From Deltaproteobacteria bacterium (GTDB lineage: Bacteria > Desulfobacterota > SM23-61), in assembly GCA_026388915.1 (NCBI GenBank), contig JAPLIW010000259.1, positions 1 to 7,675 of the forward strand: 7,675 nucleotides of DNA, read 5' to 3'. The translations under genes and the position numbers were made by a program. Each line of letters starts with the position of its first letter. The first letter of the stretch is position 1. The notes under the pieces were generated by a model that was not told the origin of the DNA, did not search any database, and was given only the letters and a program-made list of their open reading frames with translations. Shown piece by piece: positions 1 to 5,296 of this stretch.

Positions 1-346
1 TTTCGACGAGCAATTTCCCCAGGGGCCTGCGGATACCCATCTTGGCCAGCTGACCTTGTTTCTCCAAGGCCTTCCGCAATTGATCGGGCGTCAGCATCCT
101 CAAATCTACCAGGATTTCCCCCAGGGGCTTTCTTTTTCCGTAGGCATCCAGGGCCTCATTGATCTTTCCCTGGGGGATCCCCATTTCCAGCAGGATCTCC
201 CCGAGATATTTGGCTTTGCCGTTCTGCTTTTTCTGCCGGTCCAGGGCCGCCTGAAGGCGGAGGGGTGAGATAATATTCCTCTCCACCAGGATCTGGCCCA
301 GCTTTTTCTCCGAGCTAGGAATGAATTTTTCTTTCATCGGCCCCAT
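1..346 (-). CDS. Tandem MshEN/T2SSE_N-repeat protein (partial, C-terminus off window)
   Basis: Translated from the minus strand, this gives about 115 residues before the left edge cuts it. It contains three full copies and the start of a fourth of a motif of the form [K/R]xLGxILxExxxxxxxxLxxALxxQ. Examples are KKLGQILVERNII, YLGEILLEMGI, KPLGEILVDLRML and RRPLGKLLVE. This is the pattern of the N-terminal domain of type II secretion/type IV pilus ATPases (T2SSE_N, MshEN), which in several proteins binds cyclic di-GMP. The P-loop ATPase part is not in the window, so it could be a PilB/GspE-type ATPase or a stand-alone repeat protein. No signal peptide or membrane segment is seen. Two in-frame ATGs are possible: 346 (AAGGG about 11 bases upstream) and 337. 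An in-frame TGA at 362-364 rules out anything further upstream. It lies 37 bp downstream of the small gene at 384-608 and is probably co-transcribed with it. Confidence 0.8.
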   Translation of the reverse strand, partial: MGPMKEKFIPSSEKKLGQILVERNIISPLRLQAALDRQKKQNGKAKYLGEILLEMGIPQGKINEALDAYGKRKPLGEILVDLRMLTPDQLRKALEKQGQLAKMGIRRPLGKLLVE

Positions 347-383
347 GGAACGATTTTCCCTTCACTGAGTGAATCCCGCCGTC

Positions 384-608
384 TCATCTCGCGACCCGTT
401 CCTGGGGCCCGATGATCTCCGGATCCTCCCGCGGGCTGGCAGGCATCAGGATGACCTTTACGGCATCCACCTTCCAACCTTTCTGGCCGGCTTCGGCTTC
501 GGAAGAAAAAATCTTATCCCCGCCCAGCCACAAGGATCCGTTGGTTTTTTGCTCCACCTGGCGATGCGCCCCGTCTTTATGTACCAAGAGGATTTCCTTG
601 GTTACCAT
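384..608 (-). CDS. Small uncharacterised protein, 74 aa
   Basis: A 74-residue minus-strand protein beginning MVTKEILLVHKDG and ending PQERVAR. I do not recognise the family. It is soluble-looking, with no signal peptide or membrane segment, and has a basic/hydrophobic N-terminal strand (KEILLVHKDG), a central glycine-rich turn (SLWLGGDK) and a second likely strand (WKVDAVKVILMPA). The last 15 residues are charged and look disordered. An AAGGA stretch (621-625) lies about 12 bases before the ATG. The stop is 37 bp before the start of the MshEN-repeat gene on the same strand, which suggests one transcript and possibly a linked role. The opposite-strand frames over the same bases have poorer composition and no ribosome-binding site, so this reading is preferred. 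Confidence 0.6.
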   Translation of the reverse strand: MVTKEILLVHKDGAHRQVEQKTNGSLWLGGDKIFSSEAEAGQKGWKVDAVKVILMPASPREDPEIIGPQERVAR

Positions 609-758
609 CTTTTTTCTCTTTCCTTCTCCGAACCGGTGGGTTGCGGCTTCGAACGCGATGAAAGGCAGGGAATTGGCCCCCGATTAACCAAACATTGCTT
701 TCCTTCTGCTGGATATTCATAGCGAAATGCGTGCCGCTTCAAGGCCAGCCCGCGGATT

Positions 759-777
759 TAATATCTTCTTGATATTA
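759..777. promoter_or_regulatory. AT-rich inverted repeat, operator/promoter-like
   Basis: TAATATC (759-765) and GATATTA (771-777) form a perfect 7-bp inverted repeat around a 5-base centre (TTCTT), inside the only strongly AT-rich patch of the neighbourhood. On the minus strand the adjoining bases 777-782 read TATAAT, an exact -10 hexamer, but no good -35 lies at the right distance. It could be a regulator-binding site for either flanking transcript. Function is inferred only from symmetry and base composition. Confidence 0.3.
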
Positions 778-958
778 TTATAAATTTTAAAAAGGAGGGA
801 GGGATGAAACTCCAATCCTGTAAAAGCATGTATAGAATCTTTTCCATATTTCAATTGCCGCCATGCCAGAGCCGGGCCATTCCCCCTTTCAATTCTTCGT
901 TCATCCTGTCGATAAAACTCATATGGGTACACTCGGTGAAGGGCCCCGGCGGGCTGGA

Positions 959-994
959 GGATCCCCAAACGGCTCCTGCCCCAGCGGGGGATCC
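959..994 (+). promoter_or_regulatory. Leader hairpin upstream of the membrane-anchored protein gene
   Basis: GGATCCCC (959-966) pairs perfectly with GGGGATCC (987-994) around a 20-base loop. The structure ends 10 bases before the AGGAAGGAGAG ribosome-binding stretch (1004-1014) of the gene at 1022. The loop carries CTCCT (973-977), which is complementary to the AGGAG of that site, so a translation-controlling fold is possible. It could equally be a remnant terminator; no T-run follows. Confidence 0.3.
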
Positions 995-1021
995 ATTCTC
1001 ATCAGGAAGGAGAGACCTCTT

Positions 1022-1420
1022 ATGGCGAAATCCCTTTCTTCCCGGTTCGGAAAGACTACCTACCATGTCAATGGAGTGGAATACCAGAACATCGATGAGG
1101 TGCCGGCGGAATACCGGGCCATCGTCACGGAGATCGAAAAGAACCCGCCTAAAGACAGCCAAATAACGGTGACCAAGCAGATTTATGCCTTTTCAGCCCT
1201 GGCTGAAAAGGCAAAGACCCCGAATCAGAAAAAATTCCTGGAAGAGCTGGTTCTCCCGAATCTGCACTTGATGGATGATAAAGCAAAAAGCGAGGTCTTC
1301 AAGGAGTTGTACAAAACCCCTGCCGAACCGAAGGGATTTTCCTCCCGTCTTCATCCTTTGCTCTGGGTAGCGCTCGGAGTGGGGATGGTCATCGTTATGG
1401 CAATCATTTTGGGACGTTGA
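1022..1420 (+). CDS. Small protein with C-terminal membrane anchor, 132 aa
   Basis: A 132-residue protein starting MAKSLSSRFGKTTY. The start at 1022 is chosen because AGGAAGGAGAG (1004-1014) sits about 8 bases upstream; a longer frame opens earlier but lacks such a site. Residues 1-108 are soluble and charged: a short N-terminal part (YHVNGVEYQNIDEVPAEYR, 14-32) resembling a substrate-strand motif, then probably helical segments (residues 33-100). Residues 111-130 form one hydrophobic segment (HPLLWVALGVGMVIVMAIIL) followed only by GR. With no N-terminal signal peptide this looks like a tail-anchored or C-terminally anchored protein with its bulk in the cytoplasm. I do not recognise the family and assign no function. 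It stands alone, with long spacers on both sides and GC-rich short hairpins just downstream. Confidence 0.7.
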   Translation: MAKSLSSRFGKTTYHVNGVEYQNIDEVPAEYRAIVTEIEKNPPKDSQITVTKQIYAFSALAEKAKTPNQKKFLEELVLPNLHLMDDKAKSEVFKELYKTPAEPKGFSSRLHPLLWVALGVGMVIVMAIILGR

Positions 1421-1422
1421 CC

Positions 1423-1461
1423 CGGCTGTGAGCCGAGGGGAGCCCTCCCGGGGTATGCCCC
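1423..1461 (+). terminator. Weak GC-rich hairpins after the membrane-anchored protein gene
   Basis: Two short stems follow the stop codon: CGGCT (1423-1427) with AGCCG (1431-1435) around GTG, and GGGG (1450-1453) with CCCC (1458-1461) around TATG. No U-run follows, so this is at best a weak or factor-assisted terminator. Confidence 0.25.
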
Positions 1462-1533
1462 CTTTCCCCCTTCCCCTATTGGCCCGGCAGAAAAAGATTC
1501 ACGGGTCTCATAAATCCAAACCCACTTTCCCTT

Positions 1534-1834
1534 GAATTCCCTTGTCCCCTTCACTTTCCAGAAGTCAGTACAATATCCATAGTTTGCAGGCCTTGCCCGG
1601 CCCGGGGGCAAGGCTGTGGTTCTCGGCATGATGAGGCCACGGATTTTTTCATCGGTCCGGGCGGAATCGGCCCTGGGGTGCGCAGGCGGCCCTGCCTCTC
1701 TCGCCTCTCTCTGCGGAGGGAAGGCGATCTTTCATCGGATCTTCGCCACCCGCCGATCCTGCCTTCAAACCACGGCCTTGCCCCCGGGCCACAAGAAAAG
1801 GGATCTTAAAAGTGAAGTGGGCAAACTTGAATTC
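1534..1834. repeat. Nested inverted-repeat element (23-bp inner arms, diverged outer arms)
   Basis: The inner arms at 1599-1621 and 1768-1790 are 23 bases each and complementary at 22 positions. The exception, T1615 opposite G1774, would still pair as G-U in plus-strand RNA. Symmetry resumes further out: 1534-1558 (GAATTC to CACTTT) corresponds in reverse complement to 1808-1834 (AAAGTGAAG to GAATTC) with a few mismatches and small length differences. The inner arms enclose 146 bases without a gene. The left inner arm also takes part in a local 9-bp hairpin (1590-1598 with 1606-1614, 7-base loop), so two exclusive folds exist. It could be a MITE-like remnant, an extragenic repeat, or a structured RNA. 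No target-site duplication is obvious. Confidence 0.55.
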
Positions 1835-1888
1835 CTCCTTGCTTTTACCCGTAGGGGCCGATAAATTGGATCATGGAGGTTCAAGGGC

Positions 1889-3178
1889 ATGACCACCCCC
1901 CGCGGCATCGTGGCCATCCGGGGTTCGGGAGAAACAACCGATTCGATGGTCCGCGTCCATCGGTACCTCCTGGAAAGGCTGAAGTCTCCCGCCAAGGCTG
2001 TTTTCATCGATACTCCTGCCGGTTTCCAGACGAATGCCGATGACCTCTTCGAAAAGGCCCGCGAGTACTTCCAGAAGCGCCTGAATCAACCTCTGCTGCC
2101 CGTTTCTTTCAAGTCGGCGAAGAACCTATCCGCCTATGAGGCCGAGAAAGCCTATCGTTCCCTACGGGATGCCGATTATCTTTTTGTCGGACCGGGCAGC
2201 CCCACGTATGCTCTGAAAAACTGGGCGGGAACTCCCCTACCCCAGATTATTCGGGAAAGAATTCAGGAGGGAGGAATTTTTGTGGCCGCCAGCGCCGCGG
2301 CCCTGACCCTGGGTACCTTTACCCTCCCCGTGTACGAAATCTACAAAGCAGGGGAAGACGTCCATTGGGTGGAGGGCCTGAATTTGCTCGGCCCCTTCGG
2401 CCTTCCGTTCGTGGTCATTCCCCATTGGAACAACGCCGAAGGGGGAACGCACGACACCCGCTTCTGCTATATGGGAGAATCGCGCCTGATCCAGCTGGAA
2501 AGGATGCTCCCCTCCGGAACCCCGATCCTGGGGATCGACGAGCATACGGCCTGTATTCTCGACTTTTCGGCGGGACAGGTTTTGATCCGGGGGGTAGGGG
2601 AGGTTACCTTGCGCCAGGGGGGAGGGCAGACGGTTCTTAAAGATGGCGACGCTGTCCCCTTGGCCGAATTGAAGAGAATGGCGCGGCTCCGCATTCAGGA
2701 AGAACCGCCTGTTTCCTTGAAGATCCAAACGACTGACCCGGTAACGCAGCCTTTTCTGGAACGGGTAAAGTCTCTCCAGGAGTCGTTCGGGCGAGATCTT
2801 CAGGAGAACCGGGCGGACGCATTGATCAATACCCTGGTGACTCTGGATAAATGGATCTGGAAGTCCTGCCGGGAATTTGAGGATGAAGAAAGAATTTCCC
2901 AGGCCCGGGAGACCCTCCGGGGGATGATCGTTCAACTGGGCTTGCGTTTCGATGAGCTCCCCAAGGATATTCCTTCCATCCTTGCCCCCCTGATGGCCAT
3001 TCTTATGGAAGTCAGGGGAAAACTCCGGTCCGCCGGGCTGTGGGAGCTGGCGGACCTGGTCCGGGATAAGCTATTGCAGGAAGGAATCGTAGTGGAAGAT
3101 ACGCCGGAAGGGCCCAGATGGCACCTCAAGGGAGCGCCCGCTGGAGCGGGCTCGAGGACCGTCACGCCGCCGGCGTGA
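1889..3178 (+). CDS. Peptidase S51/GAT1-like protein fused to CysS-type C-terminal domain, 429 aa
   Basis: Residues 1-245 resemble the cyanophycinase/dipeptidase E (S51, class I glutamine amidotransferase-like) fold: an N-terminal GSGET strand-turn (12-16), DTPAGFQTNADD (41-52), GPGSPTY (101-107), the nucleophile-elbow-like AASAAAL with Ser135, IPHWNNAEGGTHDTRF (177-192) and GIDEHTACILDF (215-226), close to the cyanophycinase GIDENTA motif. Residues about 290-414 match the C-terminal end of cysteinyl-tRNA synthetases: LWELADLVRDKL (384-395), then GIVVEDTPEGPRW (399-411). The synthetase catalytic motifs (HIGH, KMSKS) are absent, so this is not a tRNA ligase. Start at 1889 follows GGAGG (1875-1879) by 9 bases. 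The last 15 residues (GAPAGAGSRTVTPPA) are encoded by a hairpin-rich repeat. No signal peptide: cytoplasmic. The substrate is unknown; Ser135 as nucleophile is inferred. Probably in one transcript with the phosphorylase-like gene 46 bp downstream. Confidence 0.8.
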   Translation: MTTPRGIVAIRGSGETTDSMVRVHRYLLERLKSPAKAVFIDTPAGFQTNADDLFEKAREYFQKRLNQPLLPVSFKSAKNLSAYEAEKAYRSLRDADYLFVGPGSPTYALKNWAGTPLPQIIRERIQEGGIFVAASAAALTLGTFTLPVYEIYKAGEDVHWVEGLNLLGPFGLPFVVIPHWNNAEGGTHDTRFCYMGESRLIQLERMLPSGTPILGIDEHTACILDFSAGQVLIRGVGEVTLRQGGGQTVLKDGDAVPLAELKRMARLRIQEEPPVSLKIQTTDPVTQPFLERVKSLQESFGRDLQENRADALINTLVTLDKWIWKSCREFEDEERISQARETLRGMIVQLGLRFDELPKDIPSILAPLMAILMEVRGKLRSAGLWELADLVRDKLLQEGIVVEDTPEGPRWHLKGAPAGAGSRTVTPPA

Positions 3179-3189
3179 CTCGAGGACCG
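3136..3189 (+). repeat. Hairpin-rich repeat module over the stop codon of the S51/CysS fusion gene
   Basis: CTCGAGGACCG occurs twice with a 28-base period (3151-3161 and 3179-3189). Around it are a 6-bp hairpin (3136-3141 with 3146-3151, TGGA loop) and an 8-bp hairpin with a 3-base loop (GTCACGCC 3161-3168 with GGCGTGAC 3172-3179). The TGA stop (3176-3178) lies inside the second stem. No T-run follows, so it is more like an extragenic repeat that has intruded into the gene end than a terminator. Confidence 0.55.
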
Positions 3190-3224
3190 CTTCGCTTGAG
3201 GCATTTAAAAAAGCAGGAGAAGAC

Positions 3225-3965
3225 ATGGACGACGACAGTGCATTGATCGAGCCCCGGAGGATCCCCGGGGACCCGGAAATCGATCATCCCATCATCCTGA
3301 ATCTCTTTGACCCTTACTTTGAATTCCTGCGGAAGGACTTGAAGGTGAAAAAGTCCGCCCTGAAGCGGGTCCGTTTTCCTTCCATGACCTGCTGTTCGAC
3401 CTCCATAGATGGGCGAAAAGTTTCGGTTTTCGGAACTCCCCTGGGGGCGCCGCAAGCAGCCCTCGTGCTGGAGCGATTGATCGCCATGGGGGCCAAAAAG
3501 GTTTTATCCTTTGGCTGCTGCGGGTCCCTTCAGGAGGGCCTTGGAACGGGAAGCCTGGTCGTTCCCACGGAAGCGTTGAGCGAAGAAGGAACTTCGGCCC
3601 ATTATCCGCTGCCCGCAGGGAGGACGGCCGAAGCCGATGAAAAGATCACGCGGCTTTGTCTGGCCAAGAGTCGAGAGAAAAAATTCAAGACCGCAGCAGG
3701 GAAGGTTTGGAGTACAGACGCTCTTTTCCGGGAGACAAGGGGGAAGACGAGAAAATACTCGGGAATGGGCCTCCTTGCCGTGGAAATGGAGATGTCCGCC
3801 CTTTTCACCGTCGCCGCCTATCGAGGCATCCGGCTGGGAGGCTTCATGGTGGTCTCCGATGAACTGGCCTCCCTCAATTGGAAAACGGGGTTTTTAAACC
3901 CGCTCTTCTGGATGGCTTCCAAGAAGGCGGCCCGCCTGGCCGTGGAAATTTGCCTGAACCTATGA
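3225..3965 (+). CDS. Nucleoside phosphorylase (PNP/UDP) family protein, 246 aa
   Basis: The length and motif order fit the PNP/uridine phosphorylase superfamily, which cleaves nucleosides or related N-glycosides in salvage. Visible are GTPLGAPQAALVLERL (70-85), where family members have a GxGxP turn; VLSFGCCGSL (93-102), aligned with the usual IRxGTCG phosphate-binding segment; VWSTDALFRE (161-170); the base/ribose-binding VEMEMSAL (186-193), with Glu187 and Glu189; and VVSDEL (209-214), with the base-contacting Ser-Asp pair. In VLSFGCCG the family's phosphate-coordinating Arg is Ser95 and the usual Thr is Cys98, so classical phosphorolysis is doubtful; a hydrolase or a different acceptor is possible. 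The ATG at 3225 has GGAG (3216-3219) 5 bases before it. Cytoplasmic, no signal peptide. It follows the S51/CysS fusion by 46 bp, so a shared transcript is likely. Family sure, substrate unknown. Confidence 0.8.
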   Translation: MDDDSALIEPRRIPGDPEIDHPIILNLFDPYFEFLRKDLKVKKSALKRVRFPSMTCCSTSIDGRKVSVFGTPLGAPQAALVLERLIAMGAKKVLSFGCCGSLQEGLGTGSLVVPTEALSEEGTSAHYPLPAGRTAEADEKITRLCLAKSREKKFKTAAGKVWSTDALFRETRGKTRKYSGMGLLAVEMEMSALFTVAAYRGIRLGGFMVVSDELASLNWKTGFLNPLFWMASKKAARLAVEICLNL

Positions 3966-4006
3966 GAATTTCTCCGGTTTTTCACCAAACAGCTTAATTC
4001 ATGGTT

Positions 4007-4034
4007 GTAAGGGCGATTCATGAATCGCCCCTAC
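4007..4034. repeat. 28-bp near-perfect palindrome (extragenic repeat type)
   Basis: The core 4011-4030 is a perfect 20-base palindrome (GGGCGATTCA and its complement). Symmetry extends to GTAA/CTAC at the edges with one mismatch (A4010 against C4031), giving the form GTAxGGGCGATTCA / TGAATCGCCCCTAC. It lies 41 bp after the phosphorylase-family gene and could act as a structured 3' end in either direction, but no T-run follows. The form resembles small dispersed palindromes of environmental bacterial genomes; that comparison is from memory. Confidence 0.55.
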
Positions 4035-4227
4035 GGGCATGGGGAAAAATCAATGACGCCATTTAAAGGTCATGAAAAGTAATGCCCGAGAGGTTCCGTT
4101 AAATAAGAGTCCGGTTAAAAGGGGGAAAGGATGGGAAAAGAGAATCGGAGATTCCGGAATTCCATTGAGCGCATCTAAATAAATGAAGGAATGATTTGAA
4201 GGGAAGGAAGGAAAAGGAGGGGCCAAT

Positions 4228-4842
4228 ATGAAAGTATTGATCGTATTTTATTCCATGTATGGGCATATTTACCGAATGGCCGAGGCCATCGCCGAAGGAG
4301 TGAAACAGGTGCCCGGGGCCGAAGCGATTCTTCGCCGGGTGCCGGAGACGCTTCCCGAAGAAGTCCTGAAAAAGATGGGCGCTCTGGAAGCAAAAAAAGC
4401 CTTTGCCCACATTCCCGTTGCCACGGTGGACGAACTGCCGTCTGCCGAGGCCATCATCTTCGGGACCCCCACCCGGTTCGGGAACATGTGCGGACAGATG
4501 CGCCAGTTCCTCGATGCCACGGGCCAGCTGTGGGCGAAAGGGGCCCTGGTCGGCAAGGTGGGGAGTGTTTTCGCCAGTTCGGCCACCCAGCACGGGGGCC
4601 AGGAATCCACCATCCTGAGTTTCCATACCACCCTGCTTCATCAGGGGATGATCGTGGTCGGGCTGCCCTACAGCTTTCAGGGGCAGACGCGGATTGATGA
4701 AATCACCGGGGGCTCTCCTTACGGGGCATCCACCATCGCGGGAGGGAAGGGAGAGCGAATGCCCAGCGAGAATGAGCTGGCGGCCGCCCGCTTCCAGGGA
4801 AAGCATGTAGCCGCCATCGCTTCCAAGTTGACCAGAGGATAA
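4228..4842 (+). CDS. wrbA: WrbA-type NAD(P)H:quinone oxidoreductase
   Basis: A 204-residue flavodoxin-fold protein with the WrbA hallmarks. The FMN phosphate loop is YSMYGH (8-13) followed by IYRMAEAIAEG. GTPTRFGNM (79-87) and SSATQHGGQE (117-126) form the flavin-binding loops. GGSPYGAS (161-168) and the conserved MPSENEL (178-184) complete the pattern. Length matches the family (about 200). WrbA tetramers bind FMN and reduce quinones by two electrons with NAD(P)H, avoiding semiquinone radicals; they act in the cytoplasm in oxidative-stress protection. The ATG at 4228 is preceded by AAGGAGG, a strong ribosome-binding site. It appears to be a single-gene unit: a 262-bp spacer precedes it and tandem hairpins follow. 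The minus-strand gene downstream is convergent and its frame overlaps the last 124 bases of wrbA. Confidence 0.95.
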   Translation: MKVLIVFYSMYGHIYRMAEAIAEGVKQVPGAEAILRRVPETLPEEVLKKMGALEAKKAFAHIPVATVDELPSAEAIIFGTPTRFGNMCGQMRQFLDATGQLWAKGALVGKVGSVFASSATQHGGQESTILSFHTTLLHQGMIVVGLPYSFQGQTRIDEITGGSPYGASTIAGGKGERMPSENELAAARFQGKHVAAIASKLTRG

Positions 4843-5165
4843 TGCCGGCAAGGGGAGTTTTCCCTTGGCTTGGCTGAAGCAGGAGGGGGGATTTCCCCCT
4901 CCTTTGACTCTTTTCCCGTTTTCTTCAGTGCGCTTCCCGTCTTCTTGAATTCCTTTCCTGCCTGGGCAGAAAGTTCCTTGGCCGACTGCTGGACGTCCTG
5001 ACCGATCTTCTGGGAGTCCTTCTTCACCGCTCCCATTTCCTCTTTGGCCTTACCTTTGAGGGTGTCGGAAGGGCCCGCTTTGGAATCGCTCGCAGGGGAC
5101 GGAGCGGGGAAAAAAAGCAGGATCAAGGCCCAGAAAAACGAAAAAAAAGCAAGAAATCTTTTCAT
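4719..5165 (-). CDS. Exported small helical protein (signal peptide plus amphipathic, CsbD-like repeats)
   Basis: 148 residues on the minus strand. MKRFLAFFSFFWALILLFFP is a clear signal-peptide core, with likely cleavage near SPA/SDS. The mature N-terminal half is charged and alanine/lysine-rich with helix-repeat character: LKGKAKEEMGAVKK, then VQQSAKELSAQAGKEFKK and SALKKTGKESK. This recalls CsbD-like stress proteins or small apolipoprotein-like helices; similarity is by composition only. The start at 5165 is chosen for GGAGAG (5170-5175), 4 bases upstream, and for the promoter just ahead; an ATG at 5177 would leave almost no leader. The last ~60 residues, from about EGEIPPPAS onward, have a different composition because the frame crosses the wrbA terminator and then the antisense of the wrbA 3' end (124-bp overlap). 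The natural stop may have been lost. Periplasmic or secreted; function unknown. Confidence 0.6.
   Translation of the reverse strand: MKRFLAFFSFFWALILLFFPAPSPASDSKAGPSDTLKGKAKEEMGAVKKDSQKIGQDVQQSAKELSAQAGKEFKKTGSALKKTGKESKEGEIPPPASAKPRENSPCRHYPLVNLEAMAATCFPWKRAAASSFSLGIRSPFPPAMVDAP
4849..4903 (+). terminator. Tandem hairpins after wrbA, probable terminator
   Basis: First hairpin: CAAGGG (4849-4854) with CCCTTG (4862-4867), 7-base loop. Second: a perfect 9-bp stem, 4881-4889 (AGGAGGGGG) with 4895-4903 (CCCCCTCCT), loop GATTT, then TTT GACTC TTTT, a broken T-tract. Together they make a reasonable terminator for wrbA. The structure lies inside the coding frame of the opposite-strand gene (4719-5165). 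Confidence 0.6.
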
Positions 5166-5185
5166 CGGTCTCTCCATAATTTTAT

Positions 5186-5214
5186 ATAGTAACTCATCGG
5201 CCCATTCGAGTCAA
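5186..5214 (-). promoter_or_regulatory. Sigma70-type promoter of the exported helical protein gene
   Basis: Read on the minus strand: TTGACT (5214-5209, five of six matches to the -35 consensus), a 17-base spacer, then TACTAT (5191-5186, four of six matches to the -10). Transcription would begin near 5179, giving a short leader of about 14 bases with the GGAGAG ribosome-binding site before the ATG at 5165. Confidence 0.6.
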
Positions 5215-5296
5215 AAACATAAGGGTTTCCGCTCATTTCGGCCCTCCGCGGGGGAAAGGGGGAGAGGATCCTCCCGGGAAAGGTCAGGTCAGCGCT

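Larger units (their letters stand above)
609..1021. other. Intergenic region with no convincing gene
   Basis: This is the gap between the minus-strand pair and the plus-strand gene at 1022. It holds an AT-rich island (about 756-793) with a perfect inverted repeat, a very strong Shine-Dalgarno-like GGAGGGAGGG just before an ATG at 804, and a GC-rich hairpin at 959-994. The frame opened by the ATG at 804 uses rare ATA/TTA codons, resembles nothing I know, and runs out of frame into the gene at 1022, so I do not call it. On the minus strand a 23-codon frame near 851-922 has some protein-like character but no ribosome-binding site. No tRNA or other RNA gene was recognised. Confidence 0.5.
1421..1888. 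other. Gene-free spacer containing a nested inverted-repeat element
   Basis: No credible gene occurs on either strand. The plus frame across 1616-1864 and the minus frame across 1351-1629 share the peptide TTALPPG only because they cross the two arms of one inverted repeat. The notable content is the repeat at 1534-1834, described separately. The last 20 bases hold the GGAGG ribosome-binding site (1875-1879) of the next gene. Confidence 0.6.

Noticed and set aside
851..922. Minus-strand 23-codon frame beginning MSFIDRMNEELKGG
   Set aside because: The peptide looks protein-like, but there is no ribosome-binding site, the frame is very short, and no neighbouring remnant supports a pseudogene call.
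804..1166. Plus-strand open frame with a strong ribosome-binding site
   Set aside because: Codon use is unlike the other genes, the protein is cysteine/proline/serine-rich without recognisable motifs, and it overlaps the better-supported gene at 1022 in another frame.
1599..1790. Insertion sequence or integron attachment site
   Set aside because: There is no transposase or integrase remnant between the arms, no clear target duplication, and the arms do not show the core-site pattern of integron attC sites.
2237..2935. Long minus-strand frame opposite the S51/CysS fusion gene
   Set aside because: It is the antisense of a well-supported gene, rich in Pro/Arg/His with no motif, as expected of a shadow in GC-rich DNA.
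4099..4851. 250-codon minus-strand frame covering wrbA
   Set aside because: WrbA on the plus strand is unambiguous; the antisense frame has no family features and no ribosome-binding site.
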